DNA from: JANPLD01 sp964445765
Lineage (GTDB): Bacteria > Pseudomonadota > Alphaproteobacteria > Rickettsiales > UBA8987
Length of the DNA stretch: 64,000 nucleotides
Direction: 5' to 3'
NCBI GenBank assembly: GCA_964445765.1
Contig: CAYULD010000002.1
Coordinates: 310,001 to 374,000 of the forward strand
This document shows, piece by piece, positions 7,460 through 15,398 of this stretch. The position numbers were made by a program, and so were the translations under genes. The first letter of the stretch is position 1; every line of letters starts with the position of its first letter. The notes under the pieces are model-generated. The model did no database searches. It saw only the letters and a program-made list of their open reading frames with translations, and had not been told where the DNA came from.

Positions 7460-8095
7460 ATGCTTCCTTCACTGCACAAAAATATTTCTGAATTTTATAT
7501 ACCTCAACATCATATTAACTCCGCGATTGAGGCAAATTCCTTTGCACTTAACCATTATGCACTTGCGATAAGTGGTAAATTATGTAGCATAGATGAGGAA
7601 ATAAATCTCGCAGAAAAGTGGGCTTTCTTAGCGTTATTTCCATATTTCGGGTCAAATGGTATTGAGCTTTTGCATAGTTTTAATGATAACTCAATTTCAA
7701 CTTATCACGCTTGCAAAAGATTTTTGAAATTTAGTGCTAATGATAAAAATATTTCCGCCAAATTATATGCAAGATTATTCAAATTGGCTGGCTGTGATGA
7801 TGTTCTTAATACTCTTGAAATCTCATTTTTAGAAAAAATTTCACCAATGTTAGGGCTTAATTTGAACTATTTAGAAAAAGCCCTAGAATTTTATTTTCTC
7901 AAAAATTTGGAGTTTAAGCCAGCATTACCAAAGCATGAGGTTAGGAGATTTTACATCGGTCAAATAGCAAAATTGCACCCAGATAACTTTTTACACAATG
8001 ATAATCTTAGCAAAAGAATAAAATCAACTATCGTAACACTTGCTAATGAAAGAGCAAAAATCTTAAATGAAAATTACAAAAATTCCATCTCCTAA
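7460..8095 (+). CDS. DjlA-like protein: TerB-like region plus shortened J domain
   Basis: The first 130 or so residues are helical and resemble the TerB-like half of DjlA co-chaperones. The last 50 residues match helices II and III of a J domain, with the invariant HPD in IGQIAKLHPDNF and the family-like LANERAKILNENYKN. J-domain helix I is missing or very divergent, and the N-terminal membrane anchor of classical DjlA is absent. J domains stimulate DnaK ATP hydrolysis through HPD. The gene overlaps ampD by 29 bases; a djlA-ampD pairing is common in Alphaproteobacteria, which supports the call. Confidence 0.6.
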   Translation: MLPSLHKNISEFYIPQHHINSAIEANSFALNHYALAISGKLCSIDEEINLAEKWAFLALFPYFGSNGIELLHSFNDNSISTYHACKRFLKFSANDKNISAKLYARLFKLAGCDDVLNTLEISFLEKISPMLGLNLNYLEKALEFYFLKNLEFKPALPKHEVRRFYIGQIAKLHPDNFLHNDNLSKRIKSTIVTLANERAKILNENYKNSIS

Positions 8096-8855
8096 TTTTT
8101 CTAATCGGCCTGAAAATTCAAGCATAGATTGTATTATTCTGCATTATACGGGAATGAAATCTACCAAAGAGGCTCTAAAAAGAATGTGTGATACTGAGGC
8201 TGAAGTGAGTTGCCATTATTTAATTGCTGAGAATGGCGAGATTATTCAGCTAGTTGATGATGAATTTAAGGCTTGGCACGCAGGAAAAAGTTTCTGGCAG
8301 GGCAGGGAGAACTTAAATAATAATTCTATCGGTATTGAAATTTCAAATTTTGGGCATCAATGGGGCTATAAACCCTTTGAAGAGGAGCAAATAGAAGCCG
8401 TAATTGAATTATGCAAACATCTAATTGAAAATTATAATATCAAACCGCAAAATATTTTGGGTCATAGTGATATTGCCCCATCTAGAAAAGAAGATCCGGG
8501 TGAATTATTCCCTTGGAAATTACTTGCAGATGAAGGCATTGGGCTTTGGTATGATTTTGAAATTGGTAAGGCTAATTACAAAAAGCAAATAGAATTAACT
8601 AAAGATTTAGAAAATCTAAAGAAAGAAGACGTAATTTTAATTCAAGAAAAATTATCAAAAATTGGTTATAAAATAGGCAAAAAATCTATTCTTGATGAGC
8701 AGACTTTGAAAGCAATTATAGCATTTTATAGAAGGTTTATTCCACAAAGAATATTAATGTGTAATAATAAACAACACCCTGAATATATCGGTTGGGATGA
8801 ACTTTCAAACACGGTTGCTGATAATCTAATTAATAAAATTACTATAGCTAAATGA
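8067..8855 (+). CDS. ampD: N-acetylmuramoyl-L-alanine amidase, AmpD type
   Basis: This enzyme cleaves the bond between N-acetylmuramic acid and L-alanine in peptidoglycan fragments during recycling. The amidase_2 zinc ligands are visible: His26 in ILHYTG, His133 in GHSDIAPSRK and Asp143 in DPG. A C-terminal region (about residues 190-260) resembles a peptidoglycan-binding-like helical domain (VILIQEKLSKIGYKIGK). There is no signal peptide, so it is probably cytosolic. It starts 29 bases inside the DjlA-like gene. Its stop codon lies within a perfect 14-bp inverted repeat. Confidence 0.92.
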   Translation: MKITKIPSPNFSNRPENSSIDCIILHYTGMKSTKEALKRMCDTEAEVSCHYLIAENGEIIQLVDDEFKAWHAGKSFWQGRENLNNNSIGIEISNFGHQWGYKPFEEEQIEAVIELCKHLIENYNIKPQNILGHSDIAPSRKEDPGELFPWKLLADEGIGLWYDFEIGKANYKKQIELTKDLENLKKEDVILIQEKLSKIGYKIGKKSILDEQTLKAIIAFYRRFIPQRILMCNNKQHPEYIGWDELSNTVADNLINKITIAK

Positions 8856-8917
8856 ATATAAATCATTTAGCTATAGATAGAAATTGATTGCTATAGCTAA
8901 ATAAGTATAAATCATTT
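8842..8917. repeat. hairpin over the ampD stop plus tandem copy of its left half
   Basis: Bases 8842-8855 and 8863-8876 form a perfect 14-bp inverted repeat with a 7-base loop; the left arm includes the ampD TGA. A 27-base unit starting at 8842 recurs at 8891-8917 with two differences. This accounts for most of the 84-base gap before glyQ. It may terminate or protect the upstream mRNA, or attenuate glyQ. Confidence 0.65.
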
Positions 8918-8939
8918 TAGAAAATAAAGGCTAAATTTT

Positions 8940-9809
8940 ATGGTATCATTTCAAGAAATTATTCTTAGGCTTCAGAATTTCTGGGCAAAACAAGGTTGTG
9001 TTATTCTGCAACCTTATGATGTTGAAATGGGTGCAGGCACTTTTCACCCCGCAACAACCTTGCGTGCATTAACTACAAAACCTTGGAAGGCAGCTTATGT
9101 TCAGCCATCTCGCAGGCCAAAAGATGGCAGATATGGTGAAAATCCGAATAGGCTTCAGCATTATTATCAATTTCAAGTTATTCTAAAACCATCACCTGAT
9201 AATATTCAAGAATTATATCTTGAAAGCCTTGCAGAGCTTGGAATTAATGTGAAAGATCACGATATAAGATTCGTTGAAGATGACTGGGAAAGCCCAACCC
9301 TTGGTGCTTGGGGGCTTGGCTGGGAAGTTTGGTGCGATGGAATGGAAGTTACACAATTCACTTATTTTCAGCAAGTTGGTGGCTTTGATTGTCAGCCAGT
9401 GGCAGGTGAAATAACTTACGGGCTAGAAAGGCTTGCAATGTATATTCAGAACAAAGAAAATGTTTATGATTTAGATTTTAACGGCGGTAAAGGTAAAAAT
9501 AAAGTTTCATATGGTGAAGTTTTTTTACAAAATGAGAGAGAGTTTTCCGCGTTTAATTTAGAATATGCTAACACAGAAAAAATTCTAAAAAATTTCAATG
9601 AATGTGAAGAAGAATGTTTCGCTTTACTAGAACAACGCTTGGTTTTACCAGCTTATGATCAATGTATAAAAGCCTCTCATAATTTTAACTTGCTTGATGC
9701 AAGGGGCGTTATAAGCGTTAGCCAGCGTGCATCTTATATTGCTAGGGTTCGTGAAATGGCTCGCAAATGCTGTGCCTCCTATATTGAATCACAAGGTGAA
9801 ATGTTATAG
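8940..9809 (+). CDS. glyQ: glycyl-tRNA synthetase alpha subunit
   Basis: GlyQ is the catalytic alpha chain of the bacterial alpha2beta2 glycyl-tRNA synthetase. The protein is the usual length (289 residues) and begins with the highly conserved FQEIILRLQNFWAKQGC. This is followed by QPYDVEMGAGTFHPATTLRAL and the YVQPSRRPKDGRYGENPNRL block of the class II active site. The beta subunit gene glyS, normally next in line, is absent; a glycosyltransferase gene follows after four bases. Because the beta chain is needed for tRNA recognition, glyS is expected elsewhere in the genome. Confidence 0.96.
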   Translation: MVSFQEIILRLQNFWAKQGCVILQPYDVEMGAGTFHPATTLRALTTKPWKAAYVQPSRRPKDGRYGENPNRLQHYYQFQVILKPSPDNIQELYLESLAELGINVKDHDIRFVEDDWESPTLGAWGLGWEVWCDGMEVTQFTYFQQVGGFDCQPVAGEITYGLERLAMYIQNKENVYDLDFNGGKGKNKVSYGEVFLQNEREFSAFNLEYANTEKILKNFNECEEECFALLEQRLVLPAYDQCIKASHNFNLLDARGVISVSQRASYIARVREMARKCCASYIESQGEML

Positions 9810-9813
9810 TAAA

Positions 9814-11280
9814 ATGTTTCTTGATTATAAAAATAACCTTAAAAATTTTATCTTAATTGCTATTGCTATAACTTTGTTAAGGTTGGTTTTTCTATATTAC
9901 AGCAAATTTCCATTATGGGTTGATGAATCACAATATTGGTTTTGGTCTAAATTTTTAGATGCAGGCTATTATTCAAAGCCGCCTGCTATTGCTTGGATAA
10001 TAAATTTCACTACAGAATATTTCGGTGATAAAGAATTTTTTATACGCCTTGCAAGCCCGCTAATTCATTTATTTACGGCTATATATATTTATCTAATTGC
10101 GGATAAATTATATGATGAAAAAATCTCTTTTTATGCAGGCTTATTATATTTATTAATGCCAGCAACTAGCCTTTCTAGCAATTTTATTTCCGCAGATGCA
10201 CCACTTGCTTTATGCTGGGCAGGGGCGGTGTTTCACTTAATAACCGCTATGGAATTCAAAGATGAAAGCAGATTTTTCAGTTGGCTTTTATTTTCAATTT
10301 GGCTAGGGCTTGGTTTTTTGAGTAAATATACTATTATTATTTTACTAGGTGGGCTTACAATTTATGTTTTATTCGCTAGGTTTTCGCATTTTTTCTCAGC
10401 GAATTTTATATTTTCCTTAGTTTTTGCAGGCTTCATTTTTCTTCCAAATATTCTGTGGAATTATAATAATGACTTTGTAAGTTTTAGCCATACGCAAGAA
10501 AATTTACTCAATTCTAAAAACCCTAAAAATTTTATTGAACAATTTAATAGCTTAAATTTTAAGGGTTTTGCTGAATTTTTGTTGGCACAATTTGCGGTTT
10601 TTGGTTTCCTAATAATTTTCATTTTTTCTGCATTATATCGCAGGGTAAAAACTGATATTTTACTTATTGCAGAAGAAAAAGATGCAAGGCTATTATTATT
10701 TTGGATATCACTTCCAACATTAATTGCAGGCTTGTTATTAAGCCTTATAGCATCTGCACAGGCACATTGGTCTGCACCAGCTTATATTGGCTTATCAATT
10801 TTAATAACTTGGTATTTAGTTAGAAAAAATAAAGAATTCTATCTTAAACTATGGCTTGCTATAGCCTTTACTTTATTTTTGGTTTTGAGTGTAATTTCAA
10901 CAAAACCAACATTAATTACCAACTTAAACCTCAAGAAAAATCCACTTGAAAGGCTATATATTTGGTATGAGCCAGCTAATAAAATTAAAGAATATCAAGA
11001 ATTATACCCTAGTGCATTAATCGCCAGTGATGAAAGGAAAATAATTGCCCCACTAACTTATGCTTTAAGAAACGGCAAAAATCCGCAGATAATTTATAAA
11101 TTAAAATTATCTGGCGGTGTTAATGATCATTTTGATTTGAAATATAAACTGCCAAATGATGCTAAAGAAATTATTTTTATCACAAGAAGTTTAACCGAAG
11201 AAAATCTTAAAAAATATAATTACAAAGTGAATTTACTAGCAAGCAAAGATATATTTAGAATATATTTTCTAACAAAATAA
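9814..11280 (+). CDS. ArnT/PMT-like (GT39/GT83-type) membrane glycosyltransferase
   Basis: A 489-residue polytopic membrane protein with roughly 11-12 hydrophobic segments. The N-terminal loop PLWVDESQYWFW followed by YYSKPPAIAWI matches the PMT_2/ArnT family, in which an acidic pair in the first periplasmic loop serves catalysis. Such enzymes use a lipid-linked sugar donor to modify lipid A, glycolipids or proteins on the periplasmic side. The acceptor cannot be predicted. A longer frame from 9727 lies inside glyQ; the ATG at 9814, four bases after the glyQ stop, puts the first membrane helix at the expected place. Confidence 0.75.
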   Translation: MFLDYKNNLKNFILIAIAITLLRLVFLYYSKFPLWVDESQYWFWSKFLDAGYYSKPPAIAWIINFTTEYFGDKEFFIRLASPLIHLFTAIYIYLIADKLYDEKISFYAGLLYLLMPATSLSSNFISADAPLALCWAGAVFHLITAMEFKDESRFFSWLLFSIWLGLGFLSKYTIIILLGGLTIYVLFARFSHFFSANFIFSLVFAGFIFLPNILWNYNNDFVSFSHTQENLLNSKNPKNFIEQFNSLNFKGFAEFLLAQFAVFGFLIIFIFSALYRRVKTDILLIAEEKDARLLLFWISLPTLIAGLLLSLIASAQAHWSAPAYIGLSILITWYLVRKNKEFYLKLWLAIAFTLFLVLSVISTKPTLITNLNLKKNPLERLYIWYEPANKIKEYQELYPSALIASDERKIIAPLTYALRNGKNPQIIYKLKLSGGVNDHFDLKYKLPNDAKEIIFITRSLTEENLKKYNYKVNLLASKDIFRIYFLTK

Positions 11281-11291
11281 TTTGTAAATCT

Positions 11292-11320
11292 TTTACAACT
11301 CTGTATCAATTTTGTATAAT
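11292..11320 (+). promoter_or_regulatory. sigma-70-like promoter for comM
   Basis: TTTACA at 11292-11297 and TATAAT at 11315-11320 are separated by 17 bases. The predicted start of transcription is only about seven bases before the comM ATG at 11334, so the mRNA would be almost leaderless. The box match is seen directly; activity is inferred. Confidence 0.55.
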
Positions 11321-11333
11321 CTTTTAATTACCT

Positions 11334-12845
11334 ATGGTTGCACATATCAACACATTTTCATTTAATGGAATTGAAACAATTCCGGTTGATGTGCAATGTC
11401 AAATATCTTCTGGAATGGTGAATTTTTCTGTGGTTGGCTTGCCAGATAAATCCGTTGCGGAATCTCGTGAAAGAATTAGAGCCTGCTTTTCATCATTGGG
11501 TTTGAGCTTCCCTGCTAAAAGGGTGGTAGTAAATTTATCCCCAGCAGATGTTCATAAAGAAGGTAGCCATTATGATTTGCCAATTATACTCTGCTTACTA
11601 ACACAGATGAATTTATTACCGCAAAATGAAATGATAAAATATTTTGCACTGGGTGAAATTTCTCTTGATGCAAGAATTATTGGCGTGAATGGTGTTTTAC
11701 CCTCAGCCATTTCTGCACAAGGTGAAAATAAGGGGCTAATTTGCCCAAAAGAAAACGCCGAAGAGGCCTGCTGGGCAGGGGAAGATTTAGATATATTAGC
11801 TGTTTCTAATATTACTGAAATTCTTAATCATTTTAAGGGAGCACAAATTATCCCTCGCCCAATATTTAAGCCAGAGCTTGAAAATAACAAAATAAATTAC
11901 CCTGATTTTGCAGATATTAGAGGTCAAGAAAATGCTAAAAGAGCCGCCGAAATTGCAGCATCTGGCGGGCATAATATGTTGATGAGTGGCCCACCCGGCT
12001 CAGGAAAATCAATGATAGCAAGCAGAATACCCGGTATTTTGCCAGAGCTTGAACCCAAAGAAATTTTAGAAACAAGTATGATACATTCTATCGCTGGAAA
12101 TATAAAAGGCGGTAGTTTAGTTACAAATAGGCCGTTTAGATCACCCCATCATAATTGTTCAATGCCGGCAATGATAGGCGGTGGCACAAGGGCAAAACCG
12201 GGTGAGGTTTCACTCTCACATAATGGTGTTTTATTTCTTGATGAATTTCCTGAATTTCCAAGACAAGTTTTAGATTCTCTAAGGCAACCATTAGAAGCTA
12301 GAGAAGTTAGTATTTCAAGGGTTAATTCTCATATAACTTACCCTGCTAAATTTCAGCTAATTGCAGCAATGAACCCTTGTAAATGCGGTTATTTAGATGA
12401 GCCTGCAAAAGCCTGCTCCAGAGCACCAAAATGTGCTAATGAATATCAGGCAAAAATCTCAGGCCCTTTACTTGATAGATTTGATATTTACATAGAAGTT
12501 TCTCAGCAAAATGCCCATAATGCATTTAATTTAAGCAATGGTGAAAATTCTGATACTATCAAGGCAAGAGTTCTAAAATGTAGGGAGCTTCAGAAGGAAA
12601 GATATAGAGATACAAACTATAATTCAAACGCTGATTTACAAGGCAATGATATTGAAAAATTTTGCGTTATTACTGATGAAGCTAAAAATATTTTACAAAA
12701 AGGGGCGGAAGCCCTTAATCTTTCAATGCGAGGTTATACAAGGGTTTTAAGAACTGCTCGCACTATTGCTGATATGGAAGCGAAAGAAATTATTGAAAAG
12801 CCCCACATCGCGGAAGCCCTATCTTACAGGCAGAGGAATTATTGA
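11334..12845 (+). CDS. comM: YifB/ComM family AAA+ ATPase
   Basis: ComM is a hexameric helicase that promotes branch migration when incoming single-stranded DNA integrates during natural transformation; the family is also found in non-competent species. The 503-residue protein has the N-terminal ChlI/Lon-protease-like fold (GLPDKSVAESRERIRA) and Walker A GPPGSGKS at 219-226. Walker B (VLFLDEFPEF) lies near 300, with a cysteine-rich stretch (CKCGYLDEPAKACSRAPKC) beyond the ATPase core and a C-terminal Mg-chelatase-type lid. The start agrees with the family's usual MVA N-terminus. It converges with the epimerase gene, overlapping by seven bases. Confidence 0.93.
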   Translation: MVAHINTFSFNGIETIPVDVQCQISSGMVNFSVVGLPDKSVAESRERIRACFSSLGLSFPAKRVVVNLSPADVHKEGSHYDLPIILCLLTQMNLLPQNEMIKYFALGEISLDARIIGVNGVLPSAISAQGENKGLICPKENAEEACWAGEDLDILAVSNITEILNHFKGAQIIPRPIFKPELENNKINYPDFADIRGQENAKRAAEIAASGGHNMLMSGPPGSGKSMIASRIPGILPELEPKEILETSMIHSIAGNIKGGSLVTNRPFRSPHHNCSMPAMIGGGTRAKPGEVSLSHNGVLFLDEFPEFPRQVLDSLRQPLEAREVSISRVNSHITYPAKFQLIAAMNPCKCGYLDEPAKACSRAPKCANEYQAKISGPLLDRFDIYIEVSQQNAHNAFNLSNGENSDTIKARVLKCRELQKERYRDTNYNSNADLQGNDIEKFCVITDEAKNILQKGAEALNLSMRGYTRVLRTARTIADMEAKEIIEKPHIAEALSYRQRNY

Positions 12846-13807
12846 TGCCTAAACCAACTCGTAAATTTTTCTAAACCTACTTCTATTGAAGTTTGGGGGT
12901 TATAATTAAAATCATTTTGAGATTCTTTAATATCGGCAAAGGTTTTATAAACATCACCTTTTTGCATAGGGGCTAATTCAATTATCGCTTTTTTGCCAAG
13001 ATTTTTTTCTAAAATCTCAACAAAATATTTTAATTTTACCGGCTTATTATTGCCAAGATTATAAATTCTATGTTTTTTATTTTGGTTATTTGAAAGCTTT
13101 ATAACACCTAAAATGCCATTTATTATATCATCAATATAGGTAAAATCACGCTCTAAATTGCCCTCATTAAATAATTTAATTGGTTTGTTTTCCAAAATAT
13201 TTTGAGAAAAACTCCAATAAGCCATATCTGGCCTGCCATATTCACCATAAACTGTGAAAAACCTTAAACCAATTGAATTAATATTATGAGTATGAGAAAA
13301 ACTCTCAGCAACTAATTCACAAGATTTTTTAGTGGCCGCATATAGTGAAACAGGGTTATCAACATTATCTGTAATGCTAAAAGGCGTTTTTTGTTGATTA
13401 CCATATACAGAGCTTGAGCTTGCATAAATTATTTTTGATAAATTACTGAGAAATTTATTCGCATTATTAAATATCACCACCTGCCCAAGTAAATTGCTGT
13501 TAGCATAAGCAAGCGGGTTTTCAAGGCTATATCTAACGCCAGCTTGTGCGCCTAAGTGAATAACTAGCTCCGCATTTTTATGAGCAGAAAAAATCTCAGA
13601 TATAATTTTATCATCTGAGAAATCTGCTTTATAAAAAGTAAAATTTTTTGAAATATTATTTAGAATTTCAAGGCGATTTTCTTTTAATTTCGTTGAGTAA
13701 TAATTATTTATATTATCAATGCCAATTATTTCATAACCTTCATTAAGCAAGGCTTTTGAGAGATGAAAACCAATAAAACCCGCAACGCCTGTAACAATAA
13801 TTTTCAT
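12839..13807 (-). CDS. NAD-dependent sugar-nucleotide epimerase, UDP-glucuronate 4-epimerase-like
   Basis: An extended short-chain dehydrogenase of 322 residues, with the Rossmann motif TGVAGFIG at residues 6-13 and the catalytic YxxxK in LYAATKK. The downstream blocks FFTVYGEYGRPDMAYW and RDFTYIDDI are characteristic of the UDP-glucuronate 4-epimerase (CapI/LspL) branch, which makes UDP-galacturonate for surface polysaccharides. No other polysaccharide genes lie nearby except the PMT-like transferase 1.6 kb away. Assignment to the superfamily is firm; the exact substrate is inferred. It follows dnaB on the minus strand after 12 bases. Confidence 0.85.
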   Translation of the reverse strand: MKIIVTGVAGFIGFHLSKALLNEGYEIIGIDNINNYYSTKLKENRLEILNNISKNFTFYKADFSDDKIISEIFSAHKNAELVIHLGAQAGVRYSLENPLAYANSNLLGQVVIFNNANKFLSNLSKIIYASSSSVYGNQQKTPFSITDNVDNPVSLYAATKKSCELVAESFSHTHNINSIGLRFFTVYGEYGRPDMAYWSFSQNILENKPIKLFNEGNLERDFTYIDDIINGILGVIKLSNNQNKKHRIYNLGNNKPVKLKYFVEILEKNLGKKAIIELAPMQKGDVYKTFADIKESQNDFNYNPQTSIEVGLEKFTSWFRHQ

Positions 13808-13819
13808 AAATTGTGTTAT

Positions 13820-15394
13820 CTAATATTCTTCTGCGTAATCAGTGAATTGAGTAGTATTTTTATCAAAATAAAGATTTACACTTCCAATCGGGCCGTTTCT
13901 ATTTTTTGCAACAATTATTTCTGAGATGTTATCAATCTTTTCCATTTTATCTCGCCAAGCATTAAATTCATTTGAGCTTTCTTCAGAAGGCTTTTTTCGC
14001 TCTTCATAATAAGCCTCACGATAGATAAACATAACAATATCTGCATCTTGCTCTATTGAGCCAGATTCCCTTAAATCAGCAAGTTGGGGCTTTTTATCAG
14101 TTCTTTCTTCTACTTTTCTTGATAATTGAGAGAGGGCTAAAACTGGAATATTAAGCTCTTTCGCAATAGCCTTTAAGCCCATTGAAATTTCTGAAATCTC
14201 TTGCACTCTACTTTCTTGAGATTTTTTATTTGTGCCGTGAATTAATTGTAAATAATCTACAATTAAAAATTCTAAATTATGCTTTCTTTTAAGCCTTCTA
14301 GCCCTTGTGCGAACTGCTGAAATTGAAAGGGCGGGAGTATCATCAATAAATATTGGAAGATTTTGTAAATCTTGAGATGCCTTAATAAGTTTATTAAATT
14401 CATCATTTTCAATATTATCTGATTTTTTAAGATGCCCCCTTCTAATATTAAAAGCATTTATGCCAGTTTTAATTGAAAGAAACCTTGTAGCAAGTTGTTC
14501 AGCCGACATTTCAAGAGAAATAACGCCAACCGCCCCTTGTGTTGGCTCAGTAATGCCAGAGGGGTTTTTGCGAAATTGCTCAATATTTTTGAGAAAATTT
14601 TGCTTTAAGAAACCTGCAACATTTAATGCGAAATTAAGTGCCAGAGCCGTTTTACCCATTGAAGGCCTAGCCGCAAGTATTATTAAATCAGATTTATTAA
14701 AGCCACCAATTAAATCATCCATTGATTTGAAGCTAGTAGTAACACCACCATCAAAACCACCTTTTGATGCAACATCAGCAAATTTTACTGCACTTGAGAT
14801 TGCATTTTTAGCGTGAGAAAAACCAGTATCACCAAAACCTTCTGATGCTAATTGAAATAACTTACTTTCAGGTGTTTCAATTTGCTTGCTTGCGGTTTCA
14901 TCACCGGTTGCATTGTAAGAATCTTCAAGGGTTTCATTAGCAATATTAATTAATTGGCGACTAATGTGAAGGTTATAAATTAGCAAGCCGTAATCTCTAA
15001 TATTTGTAATGCCTGCGCCAAGCCCACTAAGTTTTAACAAGTAAGAAACACCGCCAAAAAACTCTATTGCCTCATTACCTTGAAAATGATTTTTAAGAGT
15101 AACTGCATTGGCAATTATCCCTTTATCACTAAGGCTTAAAATTGTTTGATAAATTTTTTGATGTAGTGGCTCATAAAAATTTTCAGCCTGCAAAAAATCA
15201 CCAACACGATTAATATATTCGTTATTATTCATCAAAGCACCAAGCAAATATTGCTCTGCCTCAATATTGTTAGGAAGCTCTTTTGCCTTATCATTAAGTG
15301 AGGAGTTTTGAGAATTAGCCTGATTTTCAGCAAGCCCATTTGTTGCCCCAGAAGTTGCTTTAATTGCAATTATTTTTTGCTCATTTTCTGCCAT
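13820..15394 (-). CDS. dnaB: replicative DNA helicase
   Basis: DnaB is the hexameric 5'-3' helicase at the replication fork. After a low-complexity N-terminus the protein has the DnaB N-domain starting at PNNIEAEQYLLGALM. The RecA-like ATPase follows, with Walker A in ARPSMGKTALALN, SLEMSAEQLATR and VDYLQLI, then QLSRKVEER and LRESGSIEQDAD. The insertion after Walker A is common in alphaproteobacterial DnaB and is not an intein. A longer frame to 15556 would run inside cysI; the ATG at 15394, five bases after the cysI stop, is chosen, giving 524 residues. Confidence 0.95.
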   Translation of the reverse strand: MAENEQKIIAIKATSGATNGLAENQANSQNSSLNDKAKELPNNIEAEQYLLGALMNNNEYINRVGDFLQAENFYEPLHQKIYQTILSLSDKGIIANAVTLKNHFQGNEAIEFFGGVSYLLKLSGLGAGITNIRDYGLLIYNLHISRQLINIANETLEDSYNATGDETASKQIETPESKLFQLASEGFGDTGFSHAKNAISSAVKFADVASKGGFDGGVTTSFKSMDDLIGGFNKSDLIILAARPSMGKTALALNFALNVAGFLKQNFLKNIEQFRKNPSGITEPTQGAVGVISLEMSAEQLATRFLSIKTGINAFNIRRGHLKKSDNIENDEFNKLIKASQDLQNLPIFIDDTPALSISAVRTRARRLKRKHNLEFLIVDYLQLIHGTNKKSQESRVQEISEISMGLKAIAKELNIPVLALSQLSRKVEERTDKKPQLADLRESGSIEQDADIVMFIYREAYYEERKKPSEESSNEFNAWRDKMEKIDNISEIIVAKNRNGPIGSVNLYFDKNTTQFTDYAEEY

Positions 15395-15398
15395 ATAG

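Noticed and set aside
9727..9813. Longer N-terminus for the glycosyltransferase overlapping glyQ.
   Set aside because: It reads the conserved glyQ C-terminus in another frame; the ATG at 9814 gives a normal first membrane helix.
13820..15394. Possible intein in DnaB, because of extra residues between Walker A and the SLEMS block.
   Set aside because: The insertion is only about 25 residues, with no splicing motifs, and similar insertions are usual in alphaproteobacterial DnaB.
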